The position numbers and the translations under genes were made by a program. 64,000 nucleotides of DNA from a bacterium (lineage in GTDB: Bacteria > Sumerlaeota > Sumerlaeia > SLMS01 > JAHLLQ01): NCBI GenBank assembly GCA_020444065.1, contig JAHLLQ010000005.1:124001-188000 (forward strand). The letters are read 5' to 3'. Positions 8,174-16,907 of this stretch are shown here, piece by piece; within the stretch, counting starts at the first letter, position 1, and each line of letters begins with the position of its first letter. The notes beneath the pieces were generated by a model that had not been told where the DNA came from, made no database searches, and was given only the letters and a program-made list of their open reading frames with translations.

Positions 8174-8740
8174 CTATGGCGACGTGATGAATGGAGGATC
8201 CTGTGTGCCGCTGGTCAGCCACCACGCCAGCGGCGGATAGTGCATCGCGACAAGGATCAGCCGGATGATTCCGTAGGCCACCATGGCGATCAGCACGACC
8301 ATAAAAATCCATGCCACGACAGCATCCCGCTTTTCGAGCCATTGCATGATCGGCTCGCGGTACCTCTTGGGGAGGACGGCCAGAATGGTCAGGAAGACAA
8401 AGAACAGCGCTATGATCGGCCCGAAGGGGTGATAGTGCCAGGCCCAACTGAAATGGCCGTGCAGAAAGCTGGTGACGCTGCGGGTCAGCCCGCACCCCGG
8501 GCAGGGCAGGCCGGTGGCGCGCTGGAGGGTGCACATGCTCGGGCCGGAGCCCGTCGGGCTCAGGATGAACGCGCCCAGGACGGTTCCGATAGCGCCGCCG
8601 ATGGCAACCGGCCGCGAGAACAACGTCCTGGAGACTCCGCGGAATGAGTCGACAAAGCGCATCTTCGGGAGCGGCTCAAGGGGCCGCTCCTGGACGGGCG
8701 TTTCGGGGGATTCGGCGATGGATGGAGAATCTGGAGTCAT
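8174..8740 (-). CDS. DUF2752 membrane protein
   Basis: A 188-residue protein with a polar 40-residue N-terminus, hydrophobic segments near residues 44-64, 104-125 and 138-165, and the DUF2752 signature CTLQRATGLPCPGCGLTRSV (residues 70-89), with C70, C80 and C83 ahead of the GLTRS turn. The DUF2752 family is widespread in bacteria and its role is not established. It is the first gene of the minus-strand run leading into the molybdenum hydroxylase (51-base gap), and is divergent from nuoA across 321 bases. Confidence 0.87.
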   Translation of the reverse strand: MTPDSPSIAESPETPVQERPLEPLPKMRFVDSFRGVSRTLFSRPVAIGGAIGTVLGAFILSPTGSGPSMCTLQRATGLPCPGCGLTRSVTSFLHGHFSWAWHYHPFGPIIALFFVFLTILAVLPKRYREPIMQWLEKRDAVVAWIFMVVLIAMVAYGIIRLILVAMHYPPLAWWLTSGTQDPPFITSP

Positions 8741-9061
8741 CGGGTCCGATTCTTTCTAGTCAATCGGGTGGCAACATTGGTGCCGAGGGCATCCTCCACG
8801 CAACCCCGTTTCGCGGGTCGAAGGACCGAAAGGCGCCGCTTTCTTTGCCGCAAAAACCGTCCAGCCGACGAGGTTGGAACCGCTCAAATCGGACAATCCG
8901 GGACAAATATTAGCCGATTTGGCAAGAAACTGCCCCAACTATGGGCATACAACATCGGAAGTGGGGCTTTGAGATTGACGGCGCCCGCGGCTCTGGTCTG
9001 AAATGCGCGGCGTTTCAGAAGGGGCCTCTGCGCCCCACCCCCGAAGGCTTGATAGACGCTT
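8741..9061. other. Divergent intergenic region between the DUF2752 gene and nuoA
   Basis: No coding sequence recognised. It should hold the promoters of both the minus-strand DUF2752-hydroxylase operon and the complex I operon. A hairpin GGGGC-CTCTGC-GCCCC lies at about 9024-9039, just before nuoA, followed by CCGAAGGC that could serve as a weak ribosome site for the ATG at 9062. A TTGACG at about 8976 is a possible -35 box for nuo, but no good -10 follows at 16-18 bases, so I do not call a promoter. Confidence 0.5.
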
Positions 9062-9469
9062 ATGAATCCAGCATTTACACTCGCCTACACGCCCGTCAAC
9101 GCTGCGTACCTGCCCGTCCTGATTATGCTCGTCGTAGCCGTTGGTTTTGCGATCGGCAATCTGATCCTTTCATGGTTCCTTGGGAAGCGCCGTCCAACGG
9201 CTGTGAAACTGGAGCCCTATGAGTGCGGAGTGCCGACGGTCGGCAGCGCGCGCTCTCAGATTAACGTCCGATTCTACCTTGTCGCGCTGCTCTTTCTGCT
9301 GTTCGACATGGAAATCATCTACATCATCTCCTGGGCTCTCAGCGTGCGACAGCATGCCGCGGTTCCCGGCTATATGGGATTCGGGCTCGTGCTGATGGCG
9401 ATCTACATGGTCATCCTGTTGGTCGGGCTTCTGTACGAGTGGAAGAAGGGGGCACTGACATGGAACTGA
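9062..9469 (+). CDS. nuoA: NADH-quinone oxidoreductase subunit A
   Basis: A 135-residue membrane subunit of complex I with three helices (about residues 17-39, 73-95 and 105-126). The family signature [16 protein letters not shown] is followed by [18 protein letters not shown], which includes the conserved loop near the quinone channel. It opens a 15-gene operon that runs without an obvious internal promoter to 25892. Its stop overlaps nuoB by 10 bases, so the two are likely coupled in translation. Confidence 0.96.
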   Translation: MNPAFTLAYTPVNAAYLPVLIMLVVAVGFAIGNLILSWFLGKRRPTAVKLEPYECGVPTVGSARSQINVRFYLVALLFLLFDMEIIYIISWALSVRQHAAVPGYMGFGLVLMAIYMVILLVGLLYEWKKGALTWN

Positions 9470-9972
9470 AAACGAATGAAGAGACTTCGGGCGAATTCCT
9501 GACAATCCAGGAGCCCGAGGGTGCACTGACGAAGACACTGAGCGAGGCGATCTCCTACTGCCGCCGCAACTCGATCTGGCCGGTGATGATGGGTCTGTCC
9601 TGCTGCGCCATCGAGATGATGGGTGCGGCCGGCTCCCGGTACGACCTTTCGCGCTTCGGCTCGGAAGTTTTCCGTCCGTCCCCTCGCCAGGCCGATCTGA
9701 TGATCGTGGCCGGCACCGTTGTTAAGAAGATGTCGCCGGTTGTGCGCCGCGTTTACGACCAGATGAGCGATCCGAAGTGGGTGATCGCGATGGGCGCCTG
9801 CTCGTCCTGCGGTGGAATGTACAACGTCTACAGCGTGCTGCAGGGCGTCGACGAGATCGTGCCCGTGGACATTTATGTGCCCGGTTGCCCGCCGCGTCCC
9901 GAGGCGTTGATCTACGGAATTATGCAGCTTCAGAAGAAGCTCAAAAAAGAGCCCATCTACCTGTTCCAGTAA
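9460..9972 (+). CDS. nuoB: NADH-quinone oxidoreductase subunit B (N2 iron-sulfur cluster)
   Basis: A 170-residue peripheral-arm subunit that carries cluster N2, the immediate donor to quinone. Cysteine ligands are visible in [21 protein letters not shown] and [10 protein letters not shown]. The ATG at 9460 was chosen over one seven codons upstream because AAGAAGGGGG precedes it and the downstream product begins like other NuoB proteins. It overlaps the end of nuoA by 10 bases and is followed 12 bases later by nuoC. Confidence 0.96.
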   Translation: MELKTNEETSGEFLTIQEPEGALTKTLSEAISYCRRNSIWPVMMGLSCCAIEMMGAAGSRYDLSRFGSEVFRPSPRQADLMIVAGTVVKKMSPVVRRVYDQMSDPKWVIAMGACSSCGGMYNVYSVLQGVDEIVPVDIYVPGCPPRPEALIYGIMQLQKKLKKEPIYLFQ

Positions 9973-9984
9973 GGCATCGAGATC

Positions 9985-10557
9985 ATGGCGTTCGATATTG
10001 GCAAGTTCAAGGAACTGCTGCAGAACAAACTACGTGAGCGTTTTGGCGAGAAGATCGTCGAGATCATTGAGGACCGCGGCGAACTGACGCTGGTCGTCGA
10101 GCGTTCGGCGGTGAAGGAAGTCGCGCGCGTCCTGCATGACGACGTGGACTTCCAGTTGAACTACCTCAGCCACGTCACTGCGGTGGACTACATGGCGCTC
10201 GGGCGCGACGTGCGCTTCGACGTCGTGTACCACATGGTGTCGGTTCCCCAGGGCCATCGCCTGCGCATGCGCGCCGCGGTGCCGGAGGACGATCCGACGA
10301 TCGATTCCGTCTGTGAAGTGTGGAAGGCTGCGAACTTCCACGAGCGCGAGACCTTCGACATGTTCGGCATCATCTTCCAGGGGCACCCGGATCTGCGGCG
10401 CATCCTGATGGCCGACGACTGGGAAGGTCATCCGCTGCGCAAGGATTTCCCGCTCGGTGGCGTGAAGAGCTTCTACTTCAAGCGTGAGACGGATCCGCAT
10501 GCGGGCGAGCCGGAAGACCTGGTGCCGCGCATTCGCGTGCAGCGCTCCGATATCTGA
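9985..10557 (+). CDS. nuoC: NADH-quinone oxidoreductase subunit C
   Basis: A 190-residue 30-kDa-type subunit of the complex I peripheral arm. The signature FHERETFDMFGIIFQGHPDLRRIL (split here as FHERETFDMFGI and FQGHPDLRRIL) and the following DDWEGHPLRKDFPLGG are diagnostic. It is separate from NuoD rather than fused to it as in E. coli. It lies 12 bases after nuoB; the next gene, nuoD, starts 41 bases after its stop with its own AAGGAAAAGGA ribosome site. Confidence 0.96.
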   Translation: MAFDIGKFKELLQNKLRERFGEKIVEIIEDRGELTLVVERSAVKEVARVLHDDVDFQLNYLSHVTAVDYMALGRDVRFDVVYHMVSVPQGHRLRMRAAVPEDDPTIDSVCEVWKAANFHERETFDMFGIIFQGHPDLRRILMADDWEGHPLRKDFPLGGVKSFYFKRETDPHAGEPEDLVPRIRVQRSDI

Positions 10558-10598
10558 GAACCGAAGACCACCGAGGGAAGGAAAAGGACTCGAATCAT

Positions 10599-11810
10599 AT
10601 GGCGACCCGCCGCGTAGTCGAGAAAACCTACTCAAATCTCGAGTCGATGACTCTGAACATGGGCCCCCAGCACCCGTCGACGCACGGCGTGCTGCGCGTG
10701 ATTCTGGAGTTGGACGGCGAGAACGTCCTGAAGACCACGCCCGTCGTGGGCTATCTGCATCGTGCGAAGGAAAAGCACGCCGAGTTCAAGACCTATCACC
10801 AGTTTATTCCCTACACGGATCGGTTGGATTACATCTCACCGATGAGTAATAACGTCGCCTACGTTTCGACGGTGGAGAAGGCGCTTGAGATTGAGATCAC
10901 GCCGCGCTGCCGCTACCTGCGGACGCTGCTGTGTGAACTGGCGCGCATTTCGTCTCACCTGCTGGCCATCGGAACGGGCGGGCTCGAACTGGGCGCGATG
11001 ACCATCTTCATGTGGACGTTCACCCAGCGCGAGAAGCTGTACGACATCTTCGAGTACATCTCGGGTGCGCGCTTCACCGTTTCATACATGCGCGTTGGTG
11101 GTGTCGCACGAGCGGATTATCCGGAATGGCACCGCCGCGTGCGCGAGTTCCTGGACGGCATCATCGAAGTGATCGAAGAAGTCGAGACGATGCTGAACGA
11201 GAACGAGATCTTCCTGCAGCGCACGGTCGATGTCGGCTACATCTCCGGCGAGGACGCAATCAACTACGGCCTCACCGGCCCGAACCTGCGCGGTTCCGGC
11301 GTCGATTGGGATCTGCGTCGCGACAATCCGTATTTGGCTTACGAAGAACTGGACTGGGAAGTTGCGCTGGAGACGAAGGGCGACTGCTATGCGCGCTACC
11401 TGGTTCGTATGAAGGAAATGCGGGAAGCCTGGCGCATCTGCAACCAGGCGCTCGATCTGCTCGAGAAGCACAGCAACGAGCCGATGAACATCGACAACCC
11501 GAAGGTTGTCTTCCCGCCGAAGGAAAACGTGAAGCGCTCGATGGAAGACTTGATCCATCACTTCCTGCTCGCGTCGGAAGGCATCAAGGTTCCGCCGACG
11601 GAAGTGTACAACGCCATCGAAGCGCCGAAGGGCGAGCTTGGTTTCTATCTGAAGTCGACGGGCGGGCCGAAGGCCTATCGCCTCGGGATTCGGAGCCCAA
11701 GCTTCTGTAATTTGCAGGCCCTCGACCAGATGTGTAAGGGCGCGTTGCTGGCCGACGTCGTGGCTATCATCGCCAGCCTGGATCCCGTGCTGGGCGAGGT
11801 GGATAGATAA
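10599..11810 (+). CDS. nuoD: NADH-quinone oxidoreductase subunit D (49-kDa subunit)
   Basis: A 403-residue subunit that forms the quinone pocket with NuoB. It shows the LNMGPQHPSTHGVLR motif (about residues 17-31) with the conserved histidines, and the C-terminal GELGFYLKSTGG and IIASLDPVLGEVDR typical of the family, which descends from NiFe-hydrogenase large subunits but has lost the metal-binding cysteines. The length is standard. It is followed 21 bases downstream by a TTG-start membrane protein that is not a usual complex I gene. Confidence 0.97.
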   Translation: MATRRVVEKTYSNLESMTLNMGPQHPSTHGVLRVILELDGENVLKTTPVVGYLHRAKEKHAEFKTYHQFIPYTDRLDYISPMSNNVAYVSTVEKALEIEITPRCRYLRTLLCELARISSHLLAIGTGGLELGAMTIFMWTFTQREKLYDIFEYISGARFTVSYMRVGGVARADYPEWHRRVREFLDGIIEVIEEVETMLNENEIFLQRTVDVGYISGEDAINYGLTGPNLRGSGVDWDLRRDNPYLAYEELDWEVALETKGDCYARYLVRMKEMREAWRICNQALDLLEKHSNEPMNIDNPKVVFPPKENVKRSMEDLIHHFLLASEGIKVPPTEVYNAIEAPKGELGFYLKSTGGPKAYRLGIRSPSFCNLQALDQMCKGALLADVVAIIASLDPVLGEVDR

Positions 11811-11831
11811 TTTCGGATAGGGACGCCGCGT

Positions 11832-12170
11832 TTGTCCTGGATCATCGCCATACTGGCCTTTGGGCTGTTCTTTCACCAGGTGATCGAGTCAATCGTGTGT
11901 TCCTCCGGAAACCGGGGACGGAGAAAGTGGATCAGTGATCTGATTACGTCGGCGGTGTTTCTGCTGGCGCTGGCCGTTGGTTGGGGACTCGCCCTGGCGC
12001 GGCCGGAGTTTCGGGTCCAATTCGGTGCCCTGGTGTTTTTTGGAACGCCGTTCGTACTGTTGGCAGTCGGGGCGTTCCTGTTGATGAGCCGCCGGGCTTA
12101 CGAGGAGGGGGACTTCGACGAGATGTTCTCCGATTCCGACGAGGCCGACGGCCCTCAAAATCACGAGTAA
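11832..12170 (+). CDS. Small membrane protein inserted between nuoD and nuoE
   Basis: A 112-residue protein not recognised as a complex I subunit. The likely start is TTG at 11832, after GATAGGGAC. It has hydrophobic segments at about residues 2-20, 36-55 and 64-84, a basic loop (GNRGRRKW), and an acidic tail rich in Asp and Glu (about residues 89-112). It lies in frame with the operon, 21 bases after nuoD and 15 bases before nuoE, so it is transcribed with complex I. Its function is unknown; an accessory subunit or assembly factor is inferred from position only. Confidence 0.72.
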   Translation: MSWIIAILAFGLFFHQVIESIVCSSGNRGRRKWISDLITSAVFLLALAVGWGLALARPEFRVQFGALVFFGTPFVLLAVGAFLLMSRRAYEEGDFDEMFSDSDEADGPQNHE

Positions 12171-12185
12171 GGAATTCGACCGTTC

Positions 12186-12656
12186 ATGTCTGCGATCTTG
12201 AGCGATTCTCAGCAGGAAATCGATAAGGTACTTGCCCGCTACCCGTCGCGGCGTTCCGGTATGCTGCCGGTCCTCTGGATGGTCCAGAAGAAGACCGGCT
12301 GGGTATCGCAGGAAGCCATGGCGGAGGTGGCCGAGATCATCGGCTGCACCACCGCGGAAGTGTATGAAGTCGTTTCCTTCTACACGATGTTCCAGCAGAA
12401 GCCCACCGGCCGTCATCACATCGCGCTGTGCGACACGCTGGCCTGTGCGATTTGCGGCACTTTCGAAATCGTCGAGTACCTGAAAGAGAAGCACGGCATC
12501 GAGAAGAACAAGGTAACCGAAGACGGCCGGTTCTCGCTCGAGTTGGTTGAGTGCATTGGCGCCTGCAATTTCGCGCCGGCGATGTTGCTGGGCGAAGACC
12601 TTTACGGCGAGCTGACGCCCGAGAAAATCGATAAGCTGCTGGACGAGCGCAAGTAA
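12186..12656 (+). CDS. nuoE: NADH-quinone oxidoreductase subunit E (24-kDa, N1a cluster)
   Basis: A 156-residue subunit with a helical N-terminal part (RYPSRRSGMLPVLWMVQ) and a thioredoxin-like 2Fe-2S domain. The ligands are C-x4-C in CDTLAC and C-x3-C in ECIGAC, the expected pattern for cluster N1a. It works with NuoF in NADH oxidation. The ribosome site AAGGA lies before the ATG at 12186. Confidence 0.96.
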   Translation: MSAILSDSQQEIDKVLARYPSRRSGMLPVLWMVQKKTGWVSQEAMAEVAEIIGCTTAEVYEVVSFYTMFQQKPTGRHHIALCDTLACAICGTFEIVEYLKEKHGIEKNKVTEDGRFSLELVECIGACNFAPAMLLGEDLYGELTPEKIDKLLDERK

Positions 12657-12691
12657 CACGAACGCGGAAGACTGACAGGAGTTCCTCCCCT

Positions 12692-14053
12692 ATGCCGGCA
12701 ATGGCAGAAAACGAAAGAGTCCTTCTCCCGAACATCGAGAAAGACGAAACGGAATGGATCGACGCCTACGAGAAGCAGGGCGGGTACGACATGGCCCGCA
12801 AGTCTCTCGAGATGGAACCGGAGAAGATCATTGAGATCGTTAAAGATTCCGGTTTGCGCGGCCGCGGCGGCGCCGGTTTCCCCACGGGCATGAAGTGGGG
12901 CTTCCTGCCGAAGGGTGTCTTCCCCCGTTACCTGACCGTCAACGCGGACGAGTCCGAGCCGGGTACGTGCAAGGATCGCCCCTTGATGGAGCAGCGTCCG
13001 CACTCGCTGATCGAGGGCATCATCTGCTCTTGTCGCGCGATCGAGTCGGAGCAGGCCTTCATCTATATCCGTGGCGAGTATTACAAGTCTGCGAAGATCA
13101 TGCAGAAGGCCGTCGATGAGGCCTACGAGAAGGGCTATCTGGGCAAGAATATCTTCGGCAAGTCCGGCGTGAACCTGGACCTGGCTGTGCATCGTGGCGG
13201 CGGCGCGTACGTCTGCGGCGAGGAGACCGCGCTGCTGACGAGCCTGGAAGGCTATCGCGGCTATCCGAAGCTGAAGCCGCCCTTCCCGGCGGTTGCGGGC
13301 CTCTACAACAAGCCGACCATTATTAACAACGTCGAGACGATCGTGGACGTGCCGCATATTCTGCGCAAAGGCGCAGAGTGGTTCAAGAAGATCGTCCACG
13401 AGCGCACCACCGGTCCGCGCTTGTACTCGGTCTCTGGCCATGTGAAGAAGCCGGGCGTGTACGAGTTGCCTCCGACGGTGACGTTGCGTGAGTTGATCTA
13501 CGACATCTGCGGCGGCATCCGCGCCGACCACGATCTAAAGTTCGTGATCCCGGGCGGGTCGTCGGTGCCCTGGCTGAAGCCGGATCAGATCGATATTCCG
13601 ATGAGCCATGAAGGCGTGCAGGCCGCGGGCTCGATGCTCGGTTCCTCCGCCGTCATGGTCTGCGATCAGACCGTATGCCCCGTTTGGGCGCTCTCGAATC
13701 TTTCGCACTTCTACCACCACGAATCCTGCGGCCAGTGTACTCCCTGCCGCGAGGGCTCGGGTTGGATGCACAAGATCGTGCGACGTATCGAGCAGGGCGG
13801 CGGTCAGCCCGGCGACCTGGAGACGTTGCGTTCGATCGCGGGCGAAGGAAAGCCCGGATCCGGCATGATCAGCGGCAAGTCGATTTGTGCTCTCGGCGAT
13901 GCGGCGGCCTGGCCCGTCGGCAGTGCGCTGACACAGTTCTGGGATGAGTTCGTGGAACACATCGAGAAGAAGGCTTGCCCGTATGGGAATAAGCGCTTTT
14001 GGATGGCCGACGGCAAGTTCGTGAACGAGTCCTTCAAAGCACCGACGATCTGA
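12692..14053 (+). CDS. nuoF: NADH-quinone oxidoreductase subunit F (NADH and FMN binding)
   Basis: A 453-residue flavoprotein subunit that oxidises NADH. Residues 53-67 contain the glycine-rich GLRGRGGAGFPTG nucleotide site; the FMN/NADH region continues through VNADESEPGTCKDR and RGEYY; the N3 4Fe-4S cluster site is ESCGQCTPCREG with a later C in SICALGD. The length is normal. The 53-base gap to nuoG carries no obvious terminator. Confidence 0.97.
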   Translation: MPAMAENERVLLPNIEKDETEWIDAYEKQGGYDMARKSLEMEPEKIIEIVKDSGLRGRGGAGFPTGMKWGFLPKGVFPRYLTVNADESEPGTCKDRPLMEQRPHSLIEGIICSCRAIESEQAFIYIRGEYYKSAKIMQKAVDEAYEKGYLGKNIFGKSGVNLDLAVHRGGGAYVCGEETALLTSLEGYRGYPKLKPPFPAVAGLYNKPTIINNVETIVDVPHILRKGAEWFKKIVHERTTGPRLYSVSGHVKKPGVYELPPTVTLRELIYDICGGIRADHDLKFVIPGGSSVPWLKPDQIDIPMSHEGVQAAGSMLGSSAVMVCDQTVCPVWALSNLSHFYHHESCGQCTPCREGSGWMHKIVRRIEQGGGQPGDLETLRSIAGEGKPGSGMISGKSICALGDAAAWPVGSALTQFWDEFVEHIEKKACPYGNKRFWMADGKFVNESFKAPTI

Positions 14054-14106
14054 CAGGTTGTCTGAACACTGAAACAACACGCGTTAGGACGATTGGAACG
14101 ACGACT

Positions 14107-16815
14107 ATGGCGAAAGTAACCAAGGGACAGGCACCGGGGACGGGGGCGACGGTCGCTTATCCGGAACCAGCCGGCAAAGTCCGCGAGGCGCTCAAGAGCG
14201 CCTCGGAAGAAGACATTCTAACGCTGACTCTGAACGGCCGCGAAGTGAAGGCCGTGAAGGGTGAGACGATCATCGAGGTCTGCCATCGCGAGGACGTTTA
14301 TGTGCCGCACTATTGCTGGCACCCCTCGCTGAGCATCGCCGGCAACTGCCGTCTTTGCCTCGTCCACGTCGAGAAGGTTCCGAAGCCCGTCATCGCGTGC
14401 CAGACGACCGTCGGCCCGGGCATGGTAGTGAACACCGAGGGCGCCGAGGCCAAAGACGCGCGCAGTTGGATGATGGAGTTCCTGCTAATCAACCATCCGC
14501 TCGATTGCCCGATTTGCGATCGCGGTGGCGAGTGCCAGCTTCAGCGCTACAGCGTGGATTACGGTATTCCACACGCCCGCATGCGGGACAAGAAGCGCAA
14601 GTTCGTCAAGCCGCAGGCGGATCCGCTCATCGATATCGAGCGCAATCGCTGCATCATGTGCACGCGTTGCGTTCGCTTCACCGAGCAGGTCGGCGGTGAG
14701 CGTACGATGGGTGTGTTCGACCGCGGGGATGGCAACTACATCGGCACGTTCGGCCAGGGCCCAGTGTCGAACCTGTTCTCCGGCAACGTGATCGATCTTT
14801 GCCCGGTGGGCTGTCTGACCAATCGGCCGTTCCGTTTCAAAGCCCGTCCGTGGGAACTGCGCCAGACGCAGTCGACCTGCGATCAGTGCTCCGCAGGCTG
14901 CAAGGTGACGAGTTGGACGCGCAACGATCGCTTGTATCGCACGACGCCGCCATCCCGGAAGCGCCACACGCATTTCACGATCAACGAAGATACCGAAGAG
15001 TTTCTCTGCAACCAGGGCCGGTTCGGCAGCGACTATGGCCAGCACGAATCGCGTCTCGATGAGTCGACGATTCGCAAGGCCGATCGCCTGACGCCGGCTG
15101 CGTTCGATGAAGCCATCGAGGCCGCCGCAAGCGGATTGAAGAAGGCTGTCGATGGCGCGAGTTCCGACGCCGTGGCAATGCTTCTGAACCCACGCCTGAC
15201 GATTGAAGAAGGCTACCTGGCGCGTCGCCTGGCCGGCGAAGTACTGCACACGCCGTCCATCGATTGGCGCCTCGGCCGCGCAACGGCGCAGATCGCCGAC
15301 GCGATTTCGCAAGCTCTCGATGCAGCAGACGGCGACCTGGAGAAGGACCCCGACGTCATCGTCGTGCTGAACGGCGAGATCTACTCGCAGTCGCCGGTGT
15401 TGGCGCTGCGGATCCAGGAACTCGGGCGGCGACTTGGCAAGAAGATCGTCATGCTGGGTCACCATCACGATCACTATATCGGCAAGCACGCCGATGGTCA
15501 GTACCACAACCTGCCCGGCAAGACGGCCGACGCGCTGAGCGATCTCGCAAAGCTGGTCGGAACGACGACGCCGGATGCGGAGACGCTGGTTCACCTGGCG
15601 CACAAGCTGAATACGACCGGCGACGCGCTGAAAGCGTTGATGTCGGTGTTGAAGGGCGCCGAGCGCGGTCTGCTCGTTCATGGTCTCGAGGACTTCGGCG
15701 GGCTCTACGCACCGCAGGAAGTTCCCGCGGCCATCGGACTGCGCAAGGCTCTCGGCGATAAGTGGAGCTACCTGCCCGTCGTGACGGATCGTAACGCTGT
15801 CGGTCTGCATGCAGTCGGTGCAGAACCCGGCGCCGAAGGCGTGGCCGCGGCGGATCTGATCAAGGCGATCGAAGACGGCAAAATCCGCAGCCTGCTGGCG
15901 CTTGGCGCCGACGGGCTGGCTGCCGTGCGCGACGACGCGCGCGTGCTGGCGGCGCTGGACAAGTTGGACTTCTTCGTTCTCGCCGATCACTTCCAGAGCC
16001 CCTTTGCCGAAAAGGCGGACGTCTTCCTGGCGCTGGCGACGAACCTCGAACGCACCGGCGTTTACGCAGACATCGAGGGCAACCTTGCCGTGCTGAAGCA
16101 GGCCGTCAGCAAGCCGTCGGGCGATGCCCGTGGCGCTAGCGAAGTGCTCACGGCTCTTGGGCGGGCGCTTGGCGACGCGACGTTCGGCGCGGACACGCCG
16201 GAAGAAGCCTGGCAAGATGTGCTGGCGCAGTTGGCGCCCGAGTCCAAGGTCACGTTGAAGGACCTGGAACTTGAAGGCGGCTTCAACAACGCGCATTACG
16301 TGAACATTCGCCCGCAGGGCGGCGCGCGCAATCGCTCCGCCGAGTACAACCCGGGCAACTACCGCACGGATGGTCTTCATCTGCGCGGTTCATCGTCGGA
16401 TGTTTCCACGACGGCGGCCGGCGCGGTGGAGGAACTGCCCGCGGGCGACGGTCCGTTGCTCGTCTGGGGCGGTCACGTCTCGGGCAGCAACTACATCACG
16501 CACCGGGCGGAGATCTTCAAGATCCTCCAGCCGAAGCCCTTCCTGGAAGTGCATCCATTCGACGCCGAGAAGTTGGGCGTGGAGCACCACCAGTTTGCGG
16601 TGCTGCATGTGGAAGGCAAGAAGACGAAGGTTGGAATCAAGATGAACTACGCTCCCGCGCCGGGTACGGTGTACCTGCCCGCGGGTGCTGCAGGCGCGAT
16701 CGATCCGGCGGAATTCGCGAAGCCCGTTCGTGTGAAGATCGAGCCTTTGGATGAGCGCGTTCCCAGCCAGGGCGAGGCCTTTGCGGAGGCTGACGCTACG
16801 GGGGATACGCGTTGA
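14107..16815 (+). CDS. nuoG: NADH-quinone oxidoreductase subunit G (75-kDa iron-sulfur subunit)
   Basis: A 902-residue subunit. Cluster N1b ligands are C70, C81, C84 and C98 (C-x10-C-x2-C-x13-C). A His/Cys-rich site (NHPLDCPICDRGGEC) serves N5, and CIMCTRC with CPVGCL serves N4. CDQCSAGC plus a later Cys in EFLCNQGR gives the extra N7 cluster, found in only some bacteria. The rest is a degenerate molybdopterin-oxidoreductase domain. The ATG at 14107 was chosen; the frame is open upstream, but that part overlaps nuoF. About 33 residues precede the ferredoxin domain, a somewhat long N-terminus. Confidence 0.95.
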   Translation: MAKVTKGQAPGTGATVAYPEPAGKVREALKSASEEDILTLTLNGREVKAVKGETIIEVCHREDVYVPHYCWHPSLSIAGNCRLCLVHVEKVPKPVIACQTTVGPGMVVNTEGAEAKDARSWMMEFLLINHPLDCPICDRGGECQLQRYSVDYGIPHARMRDKKRKFVKPQADPLIDIERNRCIMCTRCVRFTEQVGGERTMGVFDRGDGNYIGTFGQGPVSNLFSGNVIDLCPVGCLTNRPFRFKARPWELRQTQSTCDQCSAGCKVTSWTRNDRLYRTTPPSRKRHTHFTINEDTEEFLCNQGRFGSDYGQHESRLDESTIRKADRLTPAAFDEAIEAAASGLKKAVDGASSDAVAMLLNPRLTIEEGYLARRLAGEVLHTPSIDWRLGRATAQIADAISQALDAADGDLEKDPDVIVVLNGEIYSQSPVLALRIQELGRRLGKKIVMLGHHHDHYIGKHADGQYHNLPGKTADALSDLAKLVGTTTPDAETLVHLAHKLNTTGDALKALMSVLKGAERGLLVHGLEDFGGLYAPQEVPAAIGLRKALGDKWSYLPVVTDRNAVGLHAVGAEPGAEGVAAADLIKAIEDGKIRSLLALGADGLAAVRDDARVLAALDKLDFFVLADHFQSPFAEKADVFLALATNLERTGVYADIEGNLAVLKQAVSKPSGDARGASEVLTALGRALGDATFGADTPEEAWQDVLAQLAPESKVTLKDLELEGGFNNAHYVNIRPQGGARNRSAEYNPGNYRTDGLHLRGSSSDVSTTAAGAVEELPAGDGPLLVWGGHVSGSNYITHRAEIFKILQPKPFLEVHPFDAEKLGVEHHQFAVLHVEGKKTKVGIKMNYAPAPGTVYLPAGAAGAIDPAEFAKPVRVKIEPLDERVPSQGEAFAEADATGDTR

Positions 16816-16826
16816 CGTAGGTTCCG

Positions 16827-16848
16827 GGGCTGGGAAGACTCCCGGCCC
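16827..16848 (+). terminator. Hairpin between nuoG and nuoH
   Basis: GGGCTGGGA pairs with TCCCGGCCC across an AGAC tetraloop (nine pairs including one G-T). Only TTT follows directly, with a weaker T-rich stretch (ATTTTTTC) 18 bases on. It lies in the 92-base nuoG-nuoH gap. It may be a partial terminator or an mRNA-processing or stability element that lets peripheral-arm and membrane-arm genes be expressed at different levels. Confidence 0.5.
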
Positions 16849-16907
16849 TTTGAGCCCGTTTGTGCATTTTTTCTCAAAGTAGGCAGAACGGCTACGAGAG
16901 GCGACGA

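Noticed and set aside
14485-16380. A 631-codon open frame antisense to nuoG
   Set aside because: It mirrors nuoG codon structure in GC-rich DNA, with no recognisable motifs, while nuoG is complete on the plus strand.
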